Below are positions 42,388 to 48,934 of a stretch of 48,934 bases of DNA, one piece after another (position 1 is the first letter of the stretch; each line of letters begins with the position of its first letter). The position numbers and the translations under genes were made by a program. The notes beneath the pieces were generated by a model. The model was given only the letters and a program-made list of their open reading frames with translations, was not told the origin of the DNA and did not search any database. The DNA is from an uncultured Prevotellaceae bacterium. Its GTDB lineage: Bacteria; Bacteroidota; Bacteroidia; Bacteroidales; Bacteroidaceae. The stretch is taken from positions 1 through 48,934 of the forward strand of contig CADBHI010000010.1 in the NCBI GenBank assembly GCA_902794405.1. The letters run 5' to 3'.

Positions 42388-42459
42388 CAAAAAGGCGGTA
42401 GCCTATCGGTCTGAAACCATAACCCTCGATTGGGGACACCCCATTGCGGAAAATAGGAA

Positions 42460-42532
42460 AACCATAAATCTCCACCAATCACACAAAAATCTATACAAGC
42501 ATTTCGTGTCTGATTATTGGAGATTTATGGTT
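42460..42532 (-). terminator. Possible 3' hairpin of the giant type IX substrate gene
   Basis: AACCATAAATCTCCA (42460-42474) pairs perfectly with TGGAGATTTATGGTT (42518-42532); after a 2-nt bulge, ATCA/TGAT-type pairing continues inward. It lies 34 nt beyond the stop on the minus strand and is followed by TTCCTATTTTCC, only moderately T-rich, so termination is plausible, not certain. Confidence 0.4.
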
Positions 42533-42565
42533 CCTTTATAGAAAGCTGTTACTTCAATTCACATG

Positions 42566-45388
42566 CTACTTCACCAGTATCTTTACAGTCTTGTTGCCTG
42601 CTACACCGTTGACATCGATGATGTAGGTACCAGTGGGCAGAGTGAACTGTGTGGTCTTACTACCAACGGTAGACTCATAGGCCGTAGCACCGCTAACGTT
42701 CACAGCCTTTACCTGGTTAATATCATCGTTAGAGGTAACAGTTACCACGCGGTCACGAACACTGATGGTAATACCAGCAACTGCTTTGTTGGTCAGTAGG
42801 CCACTTGCATCCTCCGAGACAGTCAGATAGTAGCGACCATAGTCGTTAGGCTGGATGCTAACCGACTCACCCTCATTCACGGCTGTCGTCGTGCCAAGCA
42901 GAGCGTCGAAGACATACACCGAATGGTCAACTGTAACGTCAATCATCTCATCACCACTACAGGACACGCCAAAGGGCACCACCTCCAATGCAGGCAGCTG
43001 GTTGATGCTTACTGCCTGTCCGTCAGCTGCCACGGTATATACCATCGGCACATCGCTGAGGTTCGAGTCGAACAGTGTCTCCACGTCCTCACCTCCGACA
43101 TACCCAGCCGATGCCTTGTCGTTCAGTTCCACGCTGGCCAAGCTGCTGCCACGACTATTAGCTGCGCTGAGGGTCATGGTCATCTGACGAGCACCGCTAC
43201 CACTACCACCTGATGCAGGAGGAGTTGGGAAGTTACCATCAATCTGCATTTGTCTATTGAAGGTGATAGTTGTTGCCGTACCTTTCTTCACGAAGAATGC
43301 CTGCATGGGCTTAATAAGGCCAGTCGTCAATTTCGCAGAAGCCACATTACCCTCGTAAGTCCAGTAACCTGCCTCTAAAGAAGAATTAGTTATAAAGAAC
43401 TTCTCCATATCAATTGAGACCATATATGGATTACCCACCAAAATATAGTCACCTTGTTGCTGCATGTTACTAATACTGAAGGTAAGTACACCATCATTTG
43501 TATGATCATCTGTCACAAGCCTATTAGCTGAGTTAACGGTAAAGGACGGAAGTACTAAGCCATTAGAAATAGTGATATTAGACTTGCTCACAGTCTTAAC
43601 ACTCGTACCTGCCGCTGGGTTGGAGGTATTCTCGTTCCAATCATAATAGTCATAACTTACATCTGCCTTTGGTAGACGAATCAGTGCCTCATCTGTCTGA
43701 TTCTTCTTATGAGCACGAATGGAGTAACCAGTTATAGTTGTATAAGGCACCTGCACATCATTGAATGCATGTCCCCATTCGACAAGACTAAATGACTCAG
43801 TATCGTATTTCAAATTAGCAGAATAGCTGTTGGCTCGAATGTCATTCTGTTTCACATAGACATTGCCATTGTTCATGCCCCACGAACGCTGGTAGATAGG
43901 ATACTTTGTACGGCTATAGTTCGTGGTATTGAATGATATCGGTTGGAAGGCTTCCGTCTCCTGACGTCCATTAGCAAATGGCACGTACATATCACCGGCA
44001 TAAGAATTCTTAAGCGGTGTAGAAACCAAATACCACTTGTTGGCATCCAACTCCATCTCCACCCAAGCCTTCTGGTATTCCAGACGGTGCTGGCGCAACA
44101 ACTCTGAACCTGGTTTGAAATAGATTTCCTTACAGACATTGCCATAGAACTTCTCGCAGTCAAACACCTCACCCACTGGACCTTGAGAATCATCGAAACT
44201 ATCATTGACCCATTTCCCCTCATCATCTAAAATACGATGACCGAAACAACCTTCACCATAAGGGTCGTTTTCCTTAATGCTGTAACGAACCATCATATCA
44301 AAATAGATGTTTTCTGTGGGCAAACTGCTCTGCGTTTTGGGCTGGCCATCAATATTTCCGTTAGGGCTATAGTCAGTTTGTAATTCTGTCTTACTAAAAT
44401 CTAAGAATCCTCCACCCTGTCGTGCACTACCGATACCTTCTCCAGACAACTTCGGCTCATTTATTAAGCTGGGAGCATTATTGCCAGAAGGAAGAATCAC
44501 ATGAGTGAACTTCATCGGAACGAAACCGGGATTACTACCTGTAGTGAGGCCACTGAGAGAACCTTCACCATTGTTGTCATAGCCATTGGGGTGACCAGCG
44601 GTTGCCGTATTCTGCGAGCCACCTTTTGCGCCCTTATATAGCTCTGCACGGGTAGAACGTTTCCAGTTATCATCATTATACCAGTTGGCACTCCAATAGC
44701 CAGTTTCTCCAGCTATCGGCTGTGCCTCCCAAGTAACGAATTCAGGCACCACTTTAATTACAATATACAAGTCACCCATACAAGGATTGGTTGCATCAGC
44801 ATCATCCTCATCAAGGAACGAGGTTGATACCTCATATTCATAGCCTTCATGGAAATCTATCGCACATTCACTAAGGTCTAAAGGAAGATACATACGCGTC
44901 TTATTGACATAAGGACGCTCGTTAGGTGTAAGACCAATAATTTTCGCGAACTTAGTTCCAATAGCAGGACCTGCCGGATCTGAAGAAAGCTTAGAGATTT
45001 CGAAATATGAATCTGTAGGGAAATAAACTTTTTTTGAAGTACCCTTGTTCTTATCCTTGAACATTCTCACAGGCACATGGAGCTTATATCCATCATTCTT
45101 CATCTTACTCAACTGCTCCAGTCCAACACGAATCACATTTTTGTAATTATCAGGATATGGATGCGGTTCCTTGACATCATCGAAACCAAGCGCAAGTTCA
45201 GGAGTACCAAATCCACCATTGACAGTGAACGAGAAGGGGATGTAGTTACAGAGCACATAAGGCACATTGTCAAACACATAGTTCTTCTTCACGGGCAGAG
45301 CCATGAATGTTTGCGTCTCAAACCCCTTAATAATAACTTCCCTTTTGAAATAGCATCCTGCAGGATTGCATAATCGTCCGCTGCCCAA
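42566..45388 (-). CDS. C-terminal fragment of the giant surface protein, with type IX sorting tail
   Basis: 940 codons in one frame. The native sequence begins near 45328 (GFETQTFMALPVKKNYVFDN); the ~20 residues before it come from reading the upstream segment out of phase. It holds beta-rich segments (PFSFTVNGGFGTPELALGFDDVKEP, GDYILVGNPYMVSIDMEKFFI) and, near the end, ITISVRDRVVTVTSNDDINQVKAVNVSG and TGTYIIDVNGVAGNKTVKILVK. The conserved glycine-tyrosine strand and terminal Lys-Val pattern are typical of proteins secreted through the PorD-containing system and then attached to the surface. Function unknown; adhesin or matrix protein are guesses. Confidence 0.7.
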   Translation of the reverse strand: MGSGRLCNPAGCYFKREVIIKGFETQTFMALPVKKNYVFDNVPYVLCNYIPFSFTVNGGFGTPELALGFDDVKEPHPYPDNYKNVIRVGLEQLSKMKNDGYKLHVPVRMFKDKNKGTSKKVYFPTDSYFEISKLSSDPAGPAIGTKFAKIIGLTPNERPYVNKTRMYLPLDLSECAIDFHEGYEYEVSTSFLDEDDADATNPCMGDLYIVIKVVPEFVTWEAQPIAGETGYWSANWYNDDNWKRSTRAELYKGAKGGSQNTATAGHPNGYDNNGEGSLSGLTTGSNPGFVPMKFTHVILPSGNNAPSLINEPKLSGEGIGSARQGGGFLDFSKTELQTDYSPNGNIDGQPKTQSSLPTENIYFDMMVRYSIKENDPYGEGCFGHRILDDEGKWVNDSFDDSQGPVGEVFDCEKFYGNVCKEIYFKPGSELLRQHRLEYQKAWVEMELDANKWYLVSTPLKNSYAGDMYVPFANGRQETEAFQPISFNTTNYSRTKYPIYQRSWGMNNGNVYVKQNDIRANSYSANLKYDTESFSLVEWGHAFNDVQVPYTTITGYSIRAHKKNQTDEALIRLPKADVSYDYYDWNENTSNPAAGTSVKTVSKSNITISNGLVLPSFTVNSANRLVTDDHTNDGVLTFSISNMQQQGDYILVGNPYMVSIDMEKFFITNSSLEAGYWTYEGNVASAKLTTGLIKPMQAFFVKKGTATTITFNRQMQIDGNFPTPPASGGSGSGARQMTMTLSAANSRGSSLASVELNDKASAGYVGGEDVETLFDSNLSDVPMVYTVAADGQAVSINQLPALEVVPFGVSCSGDEMIDVTVDHSVYVFDALLGTTTAVNEGESVSIQPNDYGRYYLTVSEDASGLLTNKAVAGITISVRDRVVTVTSNDDINQVKAVNVSGATAYESTVGSKTTQFTLPTGTYIIDVNGVAGNKTVKILVK

Positions 45389-48093
45389 CCTGCATAATTA
45401 TCATCTATTTCTGTTTTGTATTCATTACACCATTGCGGATGCACTCTTTCAAAAGTTCGGTATGCTTGCACGGCTTGTAGTAGCGACCTGTTGTAGGTAT
45501 TATCACCTATAACATATTTACTTGTCAATTCGGTTTCCGAACCAACGAAGAAATCGAAGAGTACACCGTTTTGATCTCTATTCTCACCGTCAGGGTCATC
45601 CTCTAAATGATCACTGCCCTCAGGCAGGGTCGCGTCTGCAAGTATAGGTTTTTTCACTTCTGCTGTTTGTGGTGCATATCCATAGGGCAACGTCTTAAAG
45701 CCTGTGGCCGAATCATCATCGGGATAGTTGGTCTGAATGATATACTCTTTGTGTGCCTCAGAAGGTTGACCACACACACCCTCAATGATTTGGCTGGCCA
45801 CCTCATTCTCATCGTCTATGGTAAGGAAATGCACATATTTCACTCGAGGGATGAAGAAATTACTGTAGACATCACACGGCTCATTGGGATCTGCCCAACC
45901 CGTTTCTTCGTTTCCAGGATTAGGATAATTCAAATCAGATGTCAAGGCTAAGAAATATGCCTTACCCTGCTCCAGGTTAAGCACTTGGTTTTTCAACAGA
46001 TTAAAATAGAGCACTCCTTTCGCATCTTCTGAATAGCCGCTGTTCTTAACGGTTTCTGTCTCATCAAGGTGTCCGTCGTCTTTTAATACATATTTATATA
46101 TAGTTACATCACCATAGTTCTTACCGGGATTATTATAGATAGAAGGGTCAGAATATGGAATACCTGATATACGGCCGTTGGAATCCTCACTGGTCTTCTC
46201 ATATATGCGGTAATAGATATGCTGTTCTTGTCCCGTAAGTATCATTTTCGTCTCCAGATGCTCAACGTCCATGTTAGCGGAGAACGTCATGTCTTCATCG
46301 GCACACGTGCCACCACTCATATTCACCGTCACCTTACCCGTGCTGGTGTAGAAATTGATTTCATCGACACAGAAGTCGGCACCATTGGTATTCAGACTAA
46401 AGTTGTCAATATCCACCGCATATTTCGTATATTGAGAGAGATTGAAATTGCTTGGAACGGTAGCATGACCATACAACTGATACCACTTACAATATTGGAA
46501 GGTACCATAAGCGACAGATCGTAAGGAACCGCTCAGGAAAGATACGATGGGCTTTTCTGTCTTATTGCCAGAACCATCAACACCATAGACATGAATCATC
46601 AGCTGAGGATCAATAGAACCGCCTTCACCAGTGGTTATATCAGAGATGGCAGCCGTAAAGAATATCTCCGATCCTGAACAAAGCTTTGCATCGAAGTCCA
46701 AGGCTGCAATGGTGCGTGCCTCATCAGAAGCATCCACGTATAAGAAGCCTCCATAAGTCTTGTCTCCGTACAAATGGGTAAAGTCATACATCTCCGTCTG
46801 ACCTGCCCCCCACGCATCACGATAGAAGAAATACTGATAAGGCTGCGAAGCATCCATGTGCTTAGAATAAGTTGCACCGGCAGACTTCAGCAGGATATAG
46901 TCGCCATGCATGGGCGTCAGGCCGGAATTAGTCACCAAACGATACTGGTCAATCTGAGGATAGCAGAAACCATACTGCGCATCAGCCCACGGCAGGGGCT
47001 TTGTTGTGTGGTTCTCGTTCTGATTCCGCAATTTGCTCCCGTCGAAGAATTCATCAAAGTTCACATATCCGCCAAAGAGGTAGTGGCTGTCCAGATAAGC
47101 CTTGCGACGATGTAACACGTCTTTTCCAATAGTGGGGTCAGACTCTAATGTGCTCAAATCATCCACCAAAAGGGCAGGAGCATCAATAAATTCCAGTTCA
47201 TAGTGTACGGCGGCCCGCTCATCACCGCTTCCGCTAACCCAGCCGAGAATATGGAAGTGCATGCCCGGTCCGGCAGTAACTTGCTTTTCTGGTTCCTGAT
47301 CATCAGGAGCCTCACTTAGTAAAATGTATTTTCCACTGACATCAGCCAAGCTGAACTGTTTGATTCTGTCTGTAACATTAGTAAATATAGCCCCGTCGCG
47401 TCTCCACAATCCCTGAGAATCTTCCAAATAGGCACGCCACGTAATATGATCACACTGGACAGTACCATTATTGGTGAAATAATTGTCCAGCGACGACAGA
47501 TTGGCACGCAAAGAGAAGTTGCCGGAAGAGCCATTCAGCGACACCACCACGAGACCATTTTCCTCATAGAATTTGCTGAACATTTCTTCCTTAACTGTTT
47601 TGTAGGGTGCTCCGTTTTCCAAATCTTGTACTTTAGCCCTAAACGTAGTCGTTCCAGTCTCTAATGCCTCAGCTATTTTGGTAGACGGATGAATGCGGAA
47701 CAGGTAGCGCATGCTAAGCGTAGGTTCGTGCAACAGATAGGGATGATTCAATCCGCCAAATCCTGGGCGTGTGTCAGGAGAAGAGCCACGGTAAATACCA
47801 TCATAATACCTACTGACATCGCAGGCTATCACATGTGTACCAGTCAAGCCTCTCGGATCGTAAGTAACGCCGACCATGGAGTGAGTCGGTTTCTTCCAGT
47901 TCAAATCCCTATTCAAGGCAAAGAGTCCGCGACTTTTACCCGTATCGTAGTCAGTCAGTTCTTCCAGCCAAGTAGTTTCCGGTACGCCAATCGCCAGTTT
48001 GTCCGACGCCAAGTCCGACTCCCAGTCATACCAGCGGATATAAGCATTGGGCTCCAAGTCGTTACCATTTCCAAAGTATGCCTCAAATGGCAA
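45289..48093 (-). CDS. Central fragment of the giant surface protein
   Basis: 934 codons. The apparent start is a TTG immediately after a stop in the same frame and is an artefact of the frameshift near 48095; the true reading enters from the preceding segment (KLPFEAYFGNGNDLEPNAYIRWYDWESD). The last ~13 residues (RGLRRKHSWLCP) are out of phase. Content is beta-rich with a lectin-like look in places (FHILGWVSGSGDERAAVHYELEF, VDIDNFSLNTNGADFCVDEINFY, the latter resembling strands of carbohydrate-binding jelly rolls). No catalytic motif recognised. Confidence 0.65.
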   Translation of the reverse strand: MPFEAYFGNGNDLEPNAYIRWYDWESDLASDKLAIGVPETTWLEELTDYDTGKSRGLFALNRDLNWKKPTHSMVGVTYDPRGLTGTHVIACDVSRYYDGIYRGSSPDTRPGFGGLNHPYLLHEPTLSMRYLFRIHPSTKIAEALETGTTTFRAKVQDLENGAPYKTVKEEMFSKFYEENGLVVVSLNGSSGNFSLRANLSSLDNYFTNNGTVQCDHITWRAYLEDSQGLWRRDGAIFTNVTDRIKQFSLADVSGKYILLSEAPDDQEPEKQVTAGPGMHFHILGWVSGSGDERAAVHYELEFIDAPALLVDDLSTLESDPTIGKDVLHRRKAYLDSHYLFGGYVNFDEFFDGSKLRNQNENHTTKPLPWADAQYGFCYPQIDQYRLVTNSGLTPMHGDYILLKSAGATYSKHMDASQPYQYFFYRDAWGAGQTEMYDFTHLYGDKTYGGFLYVDASDEARTIAALDFDAKLCSGSEIFFTAAISDITTGEGGSIDPQLMIHVYGVDGSGNKTEKPIVSFLSGSLRSVAYGTFQYCKWYQLYGHATVPSNFNLSQYTKYAVDIDNFSLNTNGADFCVDEINFYTSTGKVTVNMSGGTCADEDMTFSANMDVEHLETKMILTGQEQHIYYRIYEKTSEDSNGRISGIPYSDPSIYNNPGKNYGDVTIYKYVLKDDGHLDETETVKNSGYSEDAKGVLYFNLLKNQVLNLEQGKAYFLALTSDLNYPNPGNEETGWADPNEPCDVYSNFFIPRVKYVHFLTIDDENEVASQIIEGVCGQPSEAHKEYIIQTNYPDDDSATGFKTLPYGYAPQTAEVKKPILADATLPEGSDHLEDDPDGENRDQNGVLFDFFVGSETELTSKYVIGDNTYNRSLLQAVQAYRTFERVHPQWCNEYKTEIDDNYAGWAADDYAILQDAISKGKLLLRGLRRKHSWLCP

Positions 48094-48095
48094 TT

Positions 48096-48380
48096 TCAGA
48101 TGTCATAGATCACCGTATGAACGTCCTGACGAGTATCACTGGTTGCAGGCACCACGGTACTGGTAGAATTGTCCCAGTCATATTGCTGCACTGTTGACCC
48201 CTTAACCAGGTATTCCAGGTCAGGATAAGCCTCAACAGCAGCGCCCTTGCTGTGTACGAACCTGAAATGCTCCTCAACGAAGAAGCTGTAGTAGTACACC
48301 ATGTTGATGTTGGGCTCATGGGTCAGCGTAGTGCCGTCCATAGTCTGTCCGTTGGCATCAGAGGTATCATCGATAGTCAT
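48096..48380 (-). CDS. Short linking fragment of the giant surface protein
   Basis: 94 codons between the first two frameshifts (MTIDDTSDANGQTMDGTTL... to VHTVIYDI). Its Met is internal to the reconstructed protein, not a start. The segment is Asp/Thr-rich with a YYYSFFVEEHFRFVHSKG stretch. Confidence 0.55.
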   Translation of the reverse strand: MTIDDTSDANGQTMDGTTLTHEPNINMVYYYSFFVEEHFRFVHSKGAAVEAYPDLEYLVKGSTVQQYDWDNSTSTVVPATSDTRQDVHTVIYDI

Positions 48381-48934
48381 GCCAGTGGCCTTCGGCAGGT
48401 TTGGTGAAGTTGAGGTTCAACCAATTGATAGCTTCCTCACTGTTGAATGCACTTGAAGACGTTAACGGGTTGGTAGTACCAGTCTTCGAGTTCCAGTAAA
48501 GTCCATAGCCAGGCTTCACTTGATGGCCTACGCCTGAGGTAAGCGGGTCTAAATAGTTCTCGGACTTGGAAATAACCTCGCCCTTATAGGTGACAAACCA
48601 GCGGATGTGGAGATTGTCTGCCAGACCCGTATTGTTCGCATCAGTGACATTTGCCCTCACATATTCACTCTTGATTTTACTGAGCGACTCGTTCAGTGGT
48701 ATCTGTACTGTACGCACTTCGTCAGTGGCAAGAAGCACCTCCTTGGAATGGCTGAAGTAGCCTGTCTTCAACGTTCCCTCGAATGGATAGGTGAAATGAT
48801 AGAGATAGAGCGCATCCCAAGCCGGCTCTTTCTCAATATCACCTACCGAACCGGGAAATGCAGGCAACAGCTGGGACATATCCGACGAGACGGCAAGACC
48901 GACTAACGCTCCGGTAGAGGGGATATTGGCAGGA
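48367..48934 (-). CDS. N-proximal fragment of the giant surface protein, open to the window edge
   Basis: The frame has no stop from 48934 to 48367, reading PANIPSTGALVGLAVSSDMSQ at the edge, so the Met at 48879 is internal. It encodes beta-rich sequence (YLYHFTYPFEGTLKTGYFSHSKEVLL, LHIRWFVTYKGEVISKSENYL). The signal peptide expected of a type IX substrate must lie further upstream, outside the window. After NFTKPAEG the frame is broken by one extra base. Confidence 0.65.
   Translation of the reverse strand, partial: PANIPSTGALVGLAVSSDMSQLLPAFPGSVGDIEKEPAWDALYLYHFTYPFEGTLKTGYFSHSKEVLLATDEVRTVQIPLNESLSKIKSEYVRANVTDANNTGLADNLHIRWFVTYKGEVISKSENYLDPLTSGVGHQVKPGYGLYWNSKTGTTNPLTSSSAFNSEEAINWLNLNFTKPAEGHWHDYR

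Larger units (their letters stand above)
42065..42565. other. Non-coding region rich in inverted repeats
   Basis: About 500 bp without a credible gene on either strand. From left to right it holds an AT-rich stretch next to the XRE promoter, the 10-mer TATATAGGTG near 42127 and again near 42283 on either side of the 89-bp near-palindrome, a 21-bp palindrome flanked by AAAAGGCGGT direct repeats, a small TGGGG-ACA-CCCCA hairpin (42431-42443) and a 15-bp stem ahead of the giant gene's stop. No transposase, tRNA or rRNA was seen. Confidence 0.7.
42566..48934 (-). pseudogene. Giant type IX secretion substrate split by three frameshifts (5' end outside window)
   Basis: Four consecutive minus-strand frames join into one protein of more than 2,100 residues if three single-base changes are undone: one base too many near 48387-48390 (then PAEGTGMTIDDTSD reads through), one missing near 48094-48099 (VIYDI-x-KLPFEAYF) and one missing near 45327-45330 (GKLLLKGFETQTF). 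The frame is open to the right edge. The last ~75 residues end in FTLPTGTYIIDVNGVAGN then KTVKILVK, the shape of a type A type IX sorting domain. The body is beta-rich, Asn/Asp/Tyr/Gly-rich and not assignable to an enzyme family. Long stop-free segments say the breaks are recent, or are sequencing errors. Confidence 0.75.

Noticed and set aside
42065-42565. Insertion sequence or integrative-element end
   Set aside because: Inverted repeats are present but no transposase, integrase or target duplication of the whole region was found.
45289-45388. Programmed ribosomal frameshifting in the giant gene
   Set aside because: No X-XXY-YYZ slippery heptamer or following stem was seen, and the other two breaks do not share a motif.

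Overview
The window is a piece of a Bacteroidales chromosome, most likely a Prevotella/Segatella/Xylanibacter-type gut or rumen bacterium. The evidence is the Bacteroidetes-type promoter (TTTG about 20 bp upstream of TAnnTTTG) in front of several genes, the lack of purine-rich Shine-Dalgarno sites, two SusC/SusD pairs, surface lipoproteins with acidic residues after the lipobox cysteine, a PorD (type IX secretion) gene and a giant protein ending in a type IX sorting tail. No rRNA, CRISPR array, phage or transposase was seen.

Layout. 1-1585: tail of a dockerin-bearing secreted protein, an EFR1-type flavodoxin/ferredoxin fusion and, convergently, a DUF3127 protein whose last residues copy the SSB interaction tip. 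1753-4639: dnaN, a DEDDh exonuclease and porD, closely packed. 4644-5981: an isolated GH28 pectinase. 6098-11501: sppA, lpxK, punA, thiL and a LuxR-type regulator in one direction, with a 116-nt lpxK/punA overlap. 11488-16190 (minus): a COG2509 flavoprotein, a 50-aa membrane protein, an RluA-type pseudouridine synthase, a PurF paralogue without the usual catalytic cysteine and a LolA-like protein. 16344-17973: tRNA-Arg(TCT) facing the infC-rpmI-rplT operon across a shared terminator. 18070-22146: a large MG2-like envelope protein and a carboxypeptidase-regulatory-domain protein, convergent.

22217-39520 is the main accessory block: one promoter, then FAS1 lipoprotein, SusC, SusD, FAS1 lipoprotein, FAS1 lipoprotein, SusC, SusD, all on the plus strand. 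It contains no glycoside hydrolase, protease, sigma/anti-sigma pair or hybrid two-component regulator. It looks like a double SusCD importer whose SusE/F-like partners are fasciclin-domain lipoproteins. Its substrate cannot be read from the sequence.

39532-41457: a Dabb protein and rlmD. rlmD carries two repeat-derived insertions, one of them a 22-unit array of a 7-bp repeat inside the reading frame, so a change of one unit would break the gene. 41511-42013 (minus): a HipB-like regulator followed by only a HipA-like C-terminal scrap. 42065-42565 is non-coding and rich in inverted repeats, including an 89-bp near-palindrome. 42566-48934 (minus): one giant type IX secretion substrate split by three single-base frameshifts, its 5' end lying outside the window.

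Starts were revised where a promoter lies downstream of the longest possible start (infC, the MG2-like gene, the LolA-like gene, the XRE gene) or where the longest start is a weak TTG ahead of a good ATG lipoprotein leader (both SusD genes and the second FAS1 gene).
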